From Bifidobacterium callitrichidarum (lineage in GTDB: Bacteria; Actinomycetota; Actinomycetes; Actinomycetales; Bifidobacteriaceae), in assembly GCF_003129905.1 (NCBI RefSeq), contig NZ_QFFM01000003.1, forward strand, positions 114,393 through 178,392: 64,000 nt of DNA, given 5' to 3'. Shown here one piece after another: positions 25,762 through 33,983 of this stretch. The notes under the pieces were generated by a model, which had not been told where the DNA came from, did no database searches, and saw only the letters and a program-made list of their open reading frames with translations. Numbering within the stretch: position 1 is the stretch's first letter; each line of letters opens with the position of its first letter. The translations under genes were made by a program, and so were the position numbers.

Positions 25762-25824
25762 TAAGTTACAATCATATTCTTAAGTTACAATACCATTGTA
25801 ACATAGTAATTCCATTGTAACTTA
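25762..25824. promoter_or_regulatory. Operator: four AAGTTACAAT half-sites
   Basis: Direct TAAGTTACAAT copies at 25762-25772 and 25781-25791 are followed by inverted ATTGTAAC copies at 25795-25803 and 25814-25824. This makes two interleaved dyads over the start region of the 25740 regulator gene. Confidence 0.75.
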
Positions 25825-25912
25825 AATGTCGGGAAACCTTACGGCACAACGGTTCACACCATCCCGGAAAGGGATTTCCAAAGGACTCCACGAATAACGA
25901 ATCCTACGCCCA

Positions 25913-26917
25913 TTACCGTTCCTTCCACCGGTCGGTGAGGTCTTCGATTATGCGTTCGACGGATTGCTGGATGCGTTCGTCGGGGTGCCCATTGAAACAG
26001 AGCGCCACGGATATGGGGTCGGCCAAGCCGGGTTGTCCGCATGCGTTGGCGAGCGGATGGGGGTCGTATCGCCATGTCTCAAGTACGAACGCGGTAGCAG
26101 GTACGAGCTGGTCCTGCTCCCGGTATCGGACATAATCGTCCCGGTGGGTTTTGTACCAGCCCCGAGGAGCCGCATAGGTGCGGCGCGGAGGATTGGCGAG
26201 CATGGTGCGTTCGGCGAGCGCGGTTTCGCCCGCGGTGATCATGGGCGGTGTTATGGGTCCGGTCAGGATGTCCGCGCGGAGGATGGGCGGTCGCAGTATG
26301 TCCCAGTAGTATTTGAGGAGTTGGATTCGTGTCATACCGCTGGTGTTGGGTTCGAGATAGGCGTTGTGTCCCTGCCTGGTGCGGGTGATAAGTCTGAGGT
26401 TTTCGAGTCGGCTGGCGGTTCGGCTGATGTATCCGGGTGGCACGTCAAGTCGTTCGGCGAGCGCGGATTGTTGGATGGGTTGGCCGTGGTAGAGCAGGTA
26501 GAGCCATGTCTGCTGTTCCATTGGTGAGAGCAGTTCGGATTCCTTTTCGGGGGTTTCCGGGAGTCTGGTGAGGCTTGAGGCGAGTCGGGGGATGTTGATC
26601 TGCCTGCCGTCGATGATGAAGGGGATGTTCTTTTCGAGCATCGTGCGACGCTGGTATGCGGTCGTGGATGGGAACAGGTATACGACCGGCAGCCCGGTGT
26701 ATTCCTCCAGTTGTCTCGCATCGCGATGCAGTTCCTTGGCGTTGAACCGTATGATGGATTCCTCCACGATCAGGAACCTGACGCCGTAGAGGCTCATCGT
26801 GCGGAATCGGCGTCGGGAGGACAGGTACAGAGGCAGTCGTCTCCTCATATCCCGCACCGGTGACACTGCGACGTCACGGCCGTATATTCCGGTCAGGTAT
26901 CCGGTCGGATCGACCAT
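25913..26917 (-). CDS. Orphan paralog of the AbiE-type HTH regulator, 334 aa
   Basis: It is similar along its whole length to the 24727-25740 protein: TAYQRRTMLEKNIPF, LYLLYHGQPIQQSALAERLDVPPGYISR, ALAERTML, TAFVLETWRYDP, GHPDERIQQ. It has no nucleotidyltransferase partner of its own. ATG 26917 follows AGGGGGTGC and is preferred over the longer frame to 26950. Its upstream region has the same half-sites, so the two paralogs may cross-regulate. Confidence 0.65.
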   Translation of the reverse strand: MVDPTGYLTGIYGRDVAVSPVRDMRRRLPLYLSSRRRFRTMSLYGVRFLIVEESIIRFNAKELHRDARQLEEYTGLPVVYLFPSTTAYQRRTMLEKNIPFIIDGRQINIPRLASSLTRLPETPEKESELLSPMEQQTWLYLLYHGQPIQQSALAERLDVPPGYISRTASRLENLRLITRTRQGHNAYLEPNTSGMTRIQLLKYYWDILRPPILRADILTGPITPPMITAGETALAERTMLANPPRRTYAAPRGWYKTHRDDYVRYREQDQLVPATAFVLETWRYDPHPLANACGQPGLADPISVALCFNGHPDERIQQSVERIIEDLTDRWKER

Positions 26918-26948
26918 CGGAAAGCACCCCCTATTGGATGGAACCACC

Positions 26949-27011
26949 AAGTTACAGTCTTTTTGTCTAAGTTACATTCCAATTACAACATAGATAAAAA
27001 TATTGTAACTT
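26949..27011. promoter_or_regulatory. Second AAGTTACAAT-type operator cluster
   Basis: AAGTTACAGT (26949-26958), TAAGTTACATT (26968-26978), AATTACAACA (26981-26990) and TATTGTAACTT (27001-27011) repeat the operator seen before the paralogous gene. Confidence 0.7.
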
Positions 27012-27107
27012 CCAATGATTCCAACGATTCCCGACGCCCGGAAGCCATGAGGGGGGCGATTCGTCCGGACGCCGGCCATCACGTCGGAAACCAATACGCT
27101 CCCGGGT

Positions 27108-27679
27108 ATGAATAAACATTGGAAACCGTTGGCCGCCGTAGCGGCCGTGATCAGCATCCTCGCCGCCGTATTCGGTGGCCTCTACAATTCCCTGAACTCC
27201 GCCCGCTTGGACGTTGACGCGAAATGGAGCCAAGTCGAGAACGTCATGCAACGCCGGCACGACCTCATACCGAACCTCACCAATGCGGTCAAAGGCAGCA
27301 TGAAGCACGAGGAGAAGGTGTTCTCGGCGATCGCCGACGCGCGCAAGGCGTATGCGAGCGCGTCTGATGCGAACGGGAAGCTGGCCGCCGACCAGAAGCT
27401 CGGCGAGCAGACGTCGATCCTGGTGAACGCGATCCATGAGAACTATCCGACCTTGAGCTCGAACCAGAACATCAAGGCGTTGATGACCTAGTTGGAGGGT
27501 AGTGAGAATCGTATCAGCGTGGAACGCAAACGGTACATCGACGCGGTGAACTCGTATGATCGGAAGGTGACTTCGTTCCCGGCGAACCTCGTGGCCGGCG
27601 TGTTCGGCTTCGAGAAGCTCCCCAGTATCAGGCGCCGGCCGACACGGACAGTGTTCCGGAGGTTAACCTTGGCGACTGA
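27108..27679 (+). pseudogene. lemA: Decayed lemA gene (nonsense codon plus frameshift)
   Basis: A LemA-family membrane protein with an N-terminal helix (AAVAAVISILAAVFGGLYNSL) followed by the helical NSARLDVDAKWSQVENVMQRRHDLIPNL core. The reading frame is cut by TAG at 27489-27491, where the family normally has MTQLEG, so a CAG to TAG change is likely. It then continues in frame (ENRISVERKRYIDAVNSYDRKV...FPANLVAGVFGFEKL). After AAGCTCCCCAG a missing base shifts the frame. In the +1 frame the typical LemA ending QYQAPADTDSVPEVNLGD and a stop at 27677-27679 appear. It is clearly inactive as a full protein. Confidence 0.85.
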
Positions 27680-27680
27680 T

Positions 27681-27840
27681 ATGCGAAGACGGCTTGCCAC
27701 GGTCACGCTCCTGTGCGTGATCCCGTTGACGCTCGCCGGCTGCACGACCGGGGATGCGGTGACGGATGATTCCGGCACTTATGTTCCCCCGGATGACGGT
27801 GCTGGCAACATCTACGTGCAGGAGTATGATTGTGCGCAGT
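27681..27840 (+). pseudogene. Lipoprotein gene fragment cut by the IS607 element
   Basis: Two bases after the lemA stop a new frame begins MRRRLATVTLLCVIPLTLAGC. This is a lipoprotein signal with lipobox LAGC, followed by a Thr/Asp-rich stretch (TTGDAVTDDSGTYVPPDDG). It runs into the end of the IS607-type element near 27840, so the rest is missing. The pair lemA + lipoprotein looks like chromosomal DNA captured by the element. Confidence 0.6.
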
Positions 27841-27849
27841 TGTTTATCC

Positions 27850-29295
27850 CTACGCTACTTTCTTGTATCCCCGTGTCAGTCGCCCCTGGCTGTTGCGCTG
27901 GCGTGGAAGAGCCGTACTCCGTTCGGCGTGATCCGGGCAGTGGATCCTGTCCGGGCATCGCTGGGCATGCTCCTTGCGGAGTCGGTCCAGGATGTTTTGT
28001 TTGCCGATCCATCGCCAGTATTCGGGGCGGGAACGTCTCGCCTTGATGTTGTTGGCGGCGACGATGTCGGCGTTGTTGGTGTGTCCACAGCATTGGCAGT
28101 GGAAGTGTGCTTGGTCGGGTCTGTTCTTGGGGCTCGTGTATCCGCATCGGGGGCATTCCTGGCTGGTGTATGCGGGGTTGATGCGGATGATGGTGACGCC
28201 TCGGATCTGGTTGAGGCGGTCGAGTTTCATGCGGACGGCGTGCCGTCCGGCTCTGGTGACGATCCGATTCAATGGTTTGCTGAGTCCGCCGTGGCGGAAG
28301 TCGAGGTCTTCGACGACGAGTTCGCGTACCTGCTGGTCGGCGATCAGGTTGAGGACGCGGTTGACTTCGTTGGTCACGTGTTCGCGTATGCGACGGTTGA
28401 GGTTCCGGTATCGTCTGGACCGCTTGTACGGGATGCGCGCGTGGCCGAGTTCCCGCGTGAGGTTCGTGAGCTCGTTGTCGCGGGCTTTCAGCCATGCGAA
28501 CAGGCTTAAACCGTAGAGGCGTCCGTCGCTGGTGGCGAACAGGCTTTTCATCCCCCAGTCCAGGCCGAGTATGCTCCCGGTTTCACGTGGCGCGGCTTTC
28601 GGGCGTGCGGTCATCAGGTGCGTGGTGAGCGTGCCGTCCTCGTTGACTCTGACCTGCAGTTGGTTGCACAGGTTCTCCGGATCATCCGGGTTCAGATGCT
28701 GTTCGAGGTTGGAGTGGATAGCCAGCGGCGCGTACAGGGGCTTGTTCTTCTCGAGCGTGCTGACGCGCGCCCAGTAATAGTAGACGCCGCCCATATGGGA
28801 TGGTTGGATTTCGGCGATCTTGCCGTCCATGACCATCGTCCTGCATCTGGCCGGATCGGGGAATGGGATGCGTTTGCGCAGGTGTTTGATGATCCTGCGG
28901 GCGAGCTTGTGGTCCTCGTCGTCCACGGGCTCCCACCATGCGCGCCGTTTGTTGATCTTGTACAACCGGTGGCGGGTTTCCGTGTCGAGCTTGCTGTGGG
29001 AGACGATGCGTTTGAAGTCGTTCTGTCTCAAGCCCATCCACGAGTCCATCATGCCCTTGGCTTGGCGGGTCACGGAATTCCATTGGCGTTGCGACAGGCG
29101 GTCGTCCCACTCTTTCGTGTCGGTCCAGCGGGGCAGTTTGCCTTCCGTGAGCAGGGTGTGGGAGAGGATGCACATGGTTCGTTTCATGCCGACCTGCCAC
29201 AGGGGGAGCATGGCCTTGATTTTCTCGGCCTTGCCCTGGTTTATCGGCATATCGGTCTCGTAGGCGGTGTACGCCATGTCAGTTTTCGCTGGCAT
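27850..29295 (-). CDS. tnpB: TnpB RNA-guided nuclease of the IS607-type element, 481 aa
   Basis: The RuvC triad is readable: GLDWGMK (first Asp), LVVEDLDFRHGG (Glu) and NADIVAANNI (last Asp). Between the latter two lies the zinc finger CPRCGYTSPKNRPDQAHFHC(Q)CC. This is the OrfB/TnpB family, ancestor of Cas12. The N-terminal region (~150 residues) would form the wedge and REC parts. All three acidic residues are present, so it should be active. The guide (omega) RNA is expected to overlap the 3' end of the gene and the adjacent element end. Confidence 0.85.
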   Translation of the reverse strand: MPAKTDMAYTAYETDMPINQGKAEKIKAMLPLWQVGMKRTMCILSHTLLTEGKLPRWTDTKEWDDRLSQRQWNSVTRQAKGMMDSWMGLRQNDFKRIVSHSKLDTETRHRLYKINKRRAWWEPVDDEDHKLARRIIKHLRKRIPFPDPARCRTMVMDGKIAEIQPSHMGGVYYYWARVSTLEKNKPLYAPLAIHSNLEQHLNPDDPENLCNQLQVRVNEDGTLTTHLMTARPKAAPRETGSILGLDWGMKSLFATSDGRLYGLSLFAWLKARDNELTNLTRELGHARIPYKRSRRYRNLNRRIREHVTNEVNRVLNLIADQQVRELVVEDLDFRHGGLSKPLNRIVTRAGRHAVRMKLDRLNQIRGVTIIRINPAYTSQECPRCGYTSPKNRPDQAHFHCQCCGHTNNADIVAANNIKARRSRPEYWRWIGKQNILDRLRKEHAQRCPDRIHCPDHAERSTALPRQRNSQGRLTRGYKKVA

Positions 29296-29824
29296 CCGCG
29301 TCCACCTCCCTCACGGGGTCGATGCCTGTCAGTTTGCGTACGGCCGCCAGGTCCTGCATGAGATCCGAACGGTCATCCGAAGCCTCGTTCACCACGATGA
29401 TCCGACGCCCCTGCTGTTCGATGAAAAGGAGGAACCAGTTGAAACCGAACCGGGTCAACCGATCCTTGTGCTCCACGATCAGCGTACCCCAATCATCCCG
29501 CTTCAACAGGGCAGACAGACGGCGACGCCGGTCGTTCACGCCGGACGCGACCTCTCCGACCGACGCGACGATCCGATACCCGTTGGCGATGGCCCAATCC
29601 TCCATGCGCTTCTGCTGGGCGGGCAGCTGGTCTAACCGTTTCCCCGGATCGGATACGCGAGCGTATATGGCCGCGTTGTTGAGGTTCACGCCCTCTGGCT
29701 CGTCGGGGACGATGATCGTGCCGATCTCGTCACGGTACGCGCCGGGGATACGCCCCTTGCGGAAACGCTCCCATGCGGCACGGTACTTGATGTCATGCCT
29801 ACGCGCGTATTCGGATAACTTCAT
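29279..29824 (-). CDS. IS607-type serine recombinase (TnpA), 181 aa
   Basis: An N-terminal MerR-like helix-turn-helix (MKLSEYARRHDIKYRAAWERFRKGRI) is followed by the resolvase domain. This has the catalytic Ser in AAIYARVSDPGKRLDQLPAQQ and later VEHKDRLTRFGF. That HTH-first order is specific to IS607 transposases. ATG 29824 lies only a few bases after TTATAATA, a strong -10 box, so the transcript is leaderless or nearly so. The longer frame to 29851 runs through this promoter. Confidence 0.85.
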   Translation of the reverse strand: MKLSEYARRHDIKYRAAWERFRKGRIPGAYRDEIGTIIVPDEPEGVNLNNAAIYARVSDPGKRLDQLPAQQKRMEDWAIANGYRIVASVGEVASGVNDRRRRLSALLKRDDWGTLIVEHKDRLTRFGFNWFLLFIEQQGRRIIVVNEASDDRSDLMQDLAAVRKLTGIDPVREVDADASEN

Positions 29825-29859
29825 ACCCACTATTATAACACGAAAGACCATAAAAAGCT

Positions 29860-30291
29860 ATGCGTTTGACAACTAATAGCAAAGACCAGGCTTCTCGACA
29901 TGTGCGCCACCGCCGCCGCCTCCCCGTCAAATGCGTCAACGCCTTCACCAACCGGGAAGGCGGTTGCAGCGAGGAGAAGTCCGAGATGTGGGGCATCGAC
30001 CTGGACGCCCGCCACAGGTTCGAACTGACCGTCACCCGACCATGGGACGACGCCCCGTACATCCGACAGCAGAGGAAACTCGGCTTGGACCCGGCACATG
30101 AATGGCTGTACAAGGACGCACTGAAACGCATTCCACTCGGCTGCATCCCATACGCCGTCGCCTCCGCGGAAGGCACCAACGACTGGGTGGAGCTCCCGAA
30201 AGCCGAGGTGAACCGGCTCATCGAACTGGTACGGGAACAGAACCCGGTGCCACCAGTCCAACTGGATGGCACATTCTGGCGTAAGGGTTAG
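29860..30291 (+). CDS. Hypothetical protein, possibly 5'-truncated by IS607, 143 aa
   Basis: Not recognised. The frame has no ribosome site at its first ATG, which lies at the IS607 end. Reliable coding starts near CVNAFTNREGGCSEEKSEMWGIDLDARHRFELTV and continues to the Trp-rich C-terminus (QLDGTFWRKG). It is probably the 3' part of a gene cut by the element. It ends at a strong terminator. Confidence 0.45.
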   Translation: MRLTTNSKDQASRHVRHRRRLPVKCVNAFTNREGGCSEEKSEMWGIDLDARHRFELTVTRPWDDAPYIRQQRKLGLDPAHEWLYKDALKRIPLGCIPYAVASAEGTNDWVELPKAEVNRLIELVREQNPVPPVQLDGTFWRKG

Positions 30292-30296
30292 TTCGG

Positions 30297-30358
30297 ATGT
30301 GACAACAGGGAAGCCCCGTGTTCCGAGAGAACACGTGGCTTCCCTGTTGTCACATGAC
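30297..30358. terminator. Long bidirectional terminator
   Basis: GTGACAACAGGGAAGCC pairs with GGCTTCCCTGTTGTCAC, extended by CGTGTTC/GAACACG around a 5-nt loop. It separates the partial gene at 29860 from the surface-protein gene ending at 30370. Confidence 0.9.
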
Positions 30359-30369
30359 TTGCAGGCGGG

Positions 30370-31595
30370 TTATCTGACGGAAGCGTGCAGTTTGGCGAAC
30401 GCCGCGATGCAGGTGGATACGGTCAATGCGCCCAATGCGACCAGGCGCGGTATCACGTAGGTGTTGGAGCCGGTCGACGGCATTTTGCTCGCACCGGCCA
30501 GCACGGTGATCACTCGCGTGACGGTCACGGTGTTGCCGCCCGAATCGGTGACAGTGTAGGTGAGCGTGTATTTGCCGGGCTTATCCGTCTTCACACTGCC
30601 GGTGATCTTGAGCCTCGACGTGATATCCCCGTCCTCCGGGTCGGTGGCGGTCACGCCCTTCTTCGGATCGAACGCGGTACCGGTGAGAATCGTCTTATCA
30701 TCCGCACCATTGATGGTCGGCTTCCTATCCTCCGGTTTGACGGTGATCACCCGCTTGACCGAGACGGTATGGCCGGCGGAATCCTGAACCACGTAGGTCA
30801 ACATGTATTTGCCGGCCGTGCCGGTGTTGACCTTGCCGATAACCGTCATCCTGGAGGTGATGTCCCCGTCCTCCTTGTCCGTCGCCTTCACTCCGGCAGC
30901 GGGGTCGAATTTGGATCCGAACGGTATGGTCTTGTCCGTGGCGCCTTCGATGGTCGGCGGGTTGTCCTCAGACCATACGGCGTACAGGGTCACGGTGCGG
31001 TCGTATCTGACCGAAATGCCGTCATTGGGTGAATATTCCACCCCGCCCTTGGATGTCGTCGCCCATCCCTTGAACGCATACCCGGCACGGGTCGGCCTGT
31101 TGGAGGGAATCGTGAAGTAGTGCGAGCCAGCCGCCGAAGCACTCACGTCACGCACCGAATAACTCATATCTGAGGGCATGTTCCCCACCGTGTCCTTGGT
31201 GTTGGCGTTGAATTCAAGCCGGGCCGTATAGGTATCCATGATGGAGTATGAGGTACAGACCCTACGCCCGTAGTTCTTGGCACCGGACCCGGACGTACCA
31301 CCCGCACTCCACGCGGTCAGCTCGGTGTAGCAACTCCACCGGTATCCGTATTTACTCGGACAGCCCCCACTACTGTAGGCGCCGTCGCACAGCGTGTAGT
31401 TCACCTCGCAGTTGGTCGAAGCGTCGCACGGCTCGGCGGACGCCGGCGGCGCGGATATGCCGAAGAACGCCAACGTCAGGGCCAGCGAAGTTAACAGGTA
31501 GGGCAGTCGGCGAGCGCTCGCTGTCTGCTTGGTTTCGGCGGACCGGCGGGCTTGTTTTCCAAGCCCCCCCCCCGCAACGTTTTTCTTGGTGTCAT
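30370..31595 (-). CDS. Phase-variable sortase-anchored surface protein R (G10, OFF), ~408 aa when ON
   Basis: ATG 31595 follows a GCAAGGAGC ribosome site, but a run of ten G after codon 7 puts it out of frame: it reads MTPRKTLRGGG and then stops after ~34 codons. With 8 or 11 G it joins the long frame. Signal peptide: LPYLLTSLALTLAFFGISAPPASA. Next come a Cys-rich domain, an InlB/Flg_new-type repeat (FNANTKDTVG...GYAFKGWATTSKGG...VTLYAVW), and two Ig-like DUF5011 domains (KTIPFGSKFDPAAGVKATDKEDGDIT). The sorting signal is MPSTG plus a hydrophobic end. The domain order matches protein C at 57206. Confidence 0.85.
31564..31573 (-). repeat. Slippable G10 tract of gene R
   Basis: Ten C on the plus strand, i.e. 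G10 on the coding strand, between codon 7 and the signal peptide. In frame only at 8 or 11. Confidence 0.9.
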
Positions 31596-31737
31596 GATGC
31601 TCCTTGCAAGAGAGATCGCCGTCTGAGGGCGTTGGAATGGCGCGGTTTGACGGTGTTGGCCCGGTGTGGTCCGGGCGGTTCCATTGTGGAGCGTTTCCGG
31701 CCAATGCTGATTCTTGTACGGATTTTCAGAATATTAG

Positions 31738-31779
31738 CGTGTCGTCTCCTCGCCTGACATATACTGTAGCTGTCCACAC
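31738..31779 (+). promoter_or_regulatory. Regulon promoter copy 5
   Basis: CGTGTCG, 15 bp, TATACT (31760-31765), GTAGC, TGTCCACAC (31771-31779). It drives the 31812 gene. Confidence 0.8.
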
Positions 31780-31811
31780 AATATAGAGCCCGCCACCAAA
31801 CGGAGAGAACC

Positions 31812-32018
31812 ATGAACATCAACACCGCCCGCAACATCCTCGACCTCACCCTCACCCTGCTCGCCACCCTCAGCCTCTACCTCATGACCACCAGCGGAGC
31901 CGGTTGGAACACCCTGTTCCTCATCCTGTCCACCGTGTTGGGCACCACCGCGATCATGCACCATTACGGCGAGCGCATGGCCAAGTATTTCAACGACGAC
32001 CCGGAATGGGTCGACTGA
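31812..32018 (+). CDS. Small two-helix membrane protein, 68 aa
   Basis: Two hydrophobic segments (ILDLTLTLLATLSLYLM and LFLILSTVLGTTAIM) form a hairpin, followed by a charged tail (GERMAKYFNDDPEWVD). ATG follows ACGGAGAGAACC. It is under regulon promoter copy 5. Function unknown. Confidence 0.7.
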   Translation: MNINTARNILDLTLTLLATLSLYLMTTSGAGWNTLFLILSTVLGTTAIMHHYGERMAKYFNDDPEWVD

Positions 32019-32090
32019 CTGACAGTTTTTTTCTACCGGACGATGGTTTTCCCGTCGCCCGGTTTTCCGTATCCGCAGGAAGGATAGGCA

Positions 32091-32249
32091 ATGAATAAGC
32101 CGACAGATGATGATCCGGGCACCGATGAACCGGCCGACGAGTCGGAGGAACAATTGAACACCGAAGCGCGCCGACAGGCCAAGGCAGGCGAATACGCGCA
32201 CAGCTTCCACTCGGTCAAGGAACTGATGGAATACTTCGACTCACTGTAA
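32091..32249 (+). CDS. Small acidic protein, 52 aa
   Basis: ATG follows GCAGGAAGGATAGGC. The sequence begins MNKPTDDDPGTDEPADESEE and ends YAHSFHSVKELMEYFDSL. The acidic start and the SVKELMEYF end recall small antitoxins, but no toxin gene is next to it. It lies 72 bp after the two-helix protein and may be cotranscribed. Confidence 0.5.
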   Translation: MNKPTDDDPGTDEPADESEEQLNTEARRQAKAGEYAHSFHSVKELMEYFDSL

Positions 32250-32345
32250 GGCCGGCCCCATCATCATGGGAGCGGCGATAACCTATCCATTCCGAATCGC
32301 GAGGAGACGAAAACGGGCCAGCATCTTGCGAACTACCTCCGTCAC

Positions 32346-32699
32346 ATGGAAGGCCATGTCGATGGCGGTACGATCGTCGTCAACCCGGTCGGCATGGCCC
32401 GCTTCCCAGACCCATTGCTCGGCTGGCTGACCGCCACCGTCGTAGCCCACCGATACAAGCCCGACAATGGACCCGTGGTCCGGGCGGTGAAATATCGGAT
32501 CATCGTTGAAACCGACGACGGATACTGGTTCATGCTTACGAACCTGCCATACGGGTATTACCTGAACTACCGGCAGGCTGTACGCGACGTCATGCTACTA
32601 CGCAAGGAATGCAACCAGCCACCATTGGACTACGGAAACGAGGAAGACGGGGTGAGGAGTGGCCCGGAGAACCGCCCCTCACCGTTTAGCCGAGACTAG
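32346..32699 (+). CDS. Hypothetical protein, 117 aa (start codon possibly lost upstream)
   Basis: The frame encodes MARFPDPLLGWLTATVVAHRYKPDNG...YRIIVETDDGYWFMLTNLPYGYYLNYRQAVRDV, a small alpha/beta protein of unknown role. ATG 32346 has no ribosome site. A perfect GAGGAG with 6-nt spacing instead points to the in-frame codon 32313-32315, which is ACG, followed by GQHLANYLRH. The original ATG may have mutated, or initiation may use ACG. The gene ends head to head with the next. Confidence 0.55.
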   Translation: MEGHVDGGTIVVNPVGMARFPDPLLGWLTATVVAHRYKPDNGPVVRAVKYRIIVETDDGYWFMLTNLPYGYYLNYRQAVRDVMLLRKECNQPPLDYGNEEDGVRSGPENRPSPFSRD

Positions 32700-33058
32700 A
32701 ACTCCTCAGTCTCGCCGTAACCGTTGTATGCAGTCGCGTCGGCGAACGCCTTCGCATCCAACGGTGAATCCTCCAACCCGGAGCGCAGGTTCCACGCCCA
32801 ATCCTCGGCGATACTGTCCAGCTGATCGTCGGCCAACCCTTCGAACTGCGAACCCTGGTCGGCAACCTGACGCGCCGTACGAACAGTCACCACATGCGCG
32901 CCACTGGCGGCACCATACGCGAACACGCTCGGCTCGGACGAGCCACGCTCGCTGTCGAGTTGCTCGATGAAACGGGTAATGATTTCACGGTTATGCTTGC
33001 TGCGCACGTTCTCCTTGACAGCTTCCAGCAGATAGTGCTTGTAGGCTTGGTTGATCAT
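32696..33058 (-). CDS. Hypothetical protein, 120 aa, paralog of 39670 gene
   Basis: Shares the N-terminal pattern AYKxYLLEA...II-x-x-FI-x-QLD...EPSVxxYAxAA with the protein at 39670-40032. It is helical and acidic. ATG 33058 follows AAAAGGAGAAG. Unlike its paralog it is expressed from the folded leader at 33059-33156. Confidence 0.65.
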   Translation of the reverse strand: MINQAYKHYLLEAVKENVRSKHNREIITRFIEQLDSERGSSEPSVFAYGAASGAHVVTVRTARQVADQGSQFEGLADDQLDSIAEDWAWNLRSGLEDSPLDAKAFADATAYNGYGETEEF

Positions 33059-33156
33059 GATCTTCTCCTTTTAGGTTCTGCGGCGGTGGACTCGCCGGTA
33101 AGGGATTTTCCCTTACGCCCTAAGTAACCGGACAAACCCGGTTCCGACACGCCGAA
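33059..33156 (-). promoter_or_regulatory. Conserved folded leader, copy L1
   Basis: Minus strand: TTCGGCGTGTCGGAAC, a TTGTCC box, TACTTA, then hairpin TAAGGG/CCCTTA, a second hairpin CGGCG/CGCCG around AGTCCAC, and AAAAGGAGAAG. Copy L2 (37988-38083) has the same order with compensating stem changes (AAGGC/GCCTT). It precedes the 33058 gene. Confidence 0.65.
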
Positions 33157-33202
33157 CGGACTACTGGAGTCAATTATCCTTCTGGTTTTTTTCGGCATAA
33201 AA

Positions 33203-33239
33203 ATGCAGGACGTCACCGTGAAGGTGGAACGTCCTGCAT
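33203..33239 (-). terminator. Intrinsic terminator
   Basis: GATGCAGGACGT pairs with ACGTCCTGCAT across a short loop. On the minus strand it is followed by TTTTTATG. It ends the 33249 gene. Confidence 0.75.
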
Positions 33240-33248
33240 CAGCGGTTG

Positions 33249-33437
33249 TTACCGGTTGTGATAGTTCTTCGCTTCCATGTCGGCGGCGGTCAGGCCGTGC
33301 TTCGCCAATACCGCATCGAGCGCCTGCCGTTCCAGATCGGAGCCCTCCAGCCGTTCCTGAATCTCGCAAGCCCATTCGGCGGTCAGCTTGTTGTTCTCCT
33401 CGAAGCTACGGTTGAAAAGCTGCGGCGCTCGAACCAC
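33249..33437 (-). CDS. Hypothetical protein or 3' gene fragment next to IS605, 62 aa
   Basis: The frame reads VRAPQLFNRSFEENNKLTAEWACEIQERLEG...HGLTAADMEAKNYHNR and ends at a good terminator, so it was expressed. No ribosome site precedes GTG 33437, and the frame continues open into the IS605 end ~15 bp further. It is probably the 3' part of a gene interrupted by that element. Confidence 0.45.
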   Translation of the reverse strand: MVRAPQLFNRSFEENNKLTAEWACEIQERLEGSDLERQALDAVLAKHGLTAADMEAKNYHNR

Positions 33438-33483
33438 GAGGTTTGATACCTTGTTGGAGATGGCTCCGCCCTTCAGGGCGGGG

Positions 33484-33900
33484 TTAGTGGGGTCTGTTTT
33501 GGTTTTGCGCGTATTGTTTGATTTGTTCTGTGGTTGTTCCGCCGTATGATCCGGCGTAGTAGCTGGGGCTCCAGAGTTTTGTGTTGTTCCAGTATCTTTT
33601 TCGTAGGTCCGGGTATTCCTTGCGTAGGAGTCTGCTGGAGACGCCTTTGAGGCTGTTGATGAGTGTGGAGAGTTGTGTCGTGGGCGGGTATGAGACGATG
33701 AGGTGCACGTGGTCGGTTTCGCCGTTGAATTCCACGAGTTCGCAACCGAAGTCCGAGCATACGTCGCGCATGATCTTCTCCATGCGTTTCAGATGCTCGT
33801 CGGTGAACACGTTGTACCGGTATTTGGTGACGAAGACCAAATGTGCTTTGAGGTCATAAAGGCAGTGCCTTCCTTTGCGTATCTCATTGTTTTTATCCAT
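33484..33900 (-). CDS. tnpA: IS200/IS605 HUH transposase TnpA, 138 aa
   Basis: Y1 transposase that moves the element as single-stranded DNA. HUH motif in TDHVHLIVSYPP, catalytic Tyr in EQIKQYAQNQ, and an intact family core (LKAHLVFVTKYRYNVF...LLRKEYPDLRKRYW). ATG 33900 comes right after TATTATACT, so the mRNA is nearly leaderless. The longer frame to 33945 runs through this promoter. Length is normal for the family. Confidence 0.85.
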   Translation of the reverse strand: MDKNNEIRKGRHCLYDLKAHLVFVTKYRYNVFTDEHLKRMEKIMRDVCSDFGCELVEFNGETDHVHLIVSYPPTTQLSTLINSLKGVSSRLLRKEYPDLRKRYWNNTKLWSPSYYAGSYGGTTTEQIKQYAQNQNRPH

Positions 33901-33983
33901 GAGACCAAGTATAATAGGAGCTAAGGGCAAGGGGAGCCCGACCATATCGGATCATTCCAACACAGGAAAGGAGGCGGACGCGA

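Larger units (their letters stand above)
27840..29860. mobile_element. IS607-type element (serine recombinase + TnpB)
   Basis: A serine recombinase gene and an overlapping tnpB gene, both on the minus strand, fill the segment. The element interrupts the lipoprotein relic on one side and abuts the partial gene at 29860 on the other. IS607 elements leave no clear target duplication or terminal inverted repeats, so the exact ends (near 27830-27849 and 29850-29876) cannot be fixed by eye. Confidence 0.75.

Noticed and set aside
27492..28046. Frame running from the end of lemA through the lipoprotein into the IS607 element as one gene
   Set aside because: It joins three unrelated pieces (lemA tail, lipoprotein fragment, antisense of tnpB) and has no start of its own.
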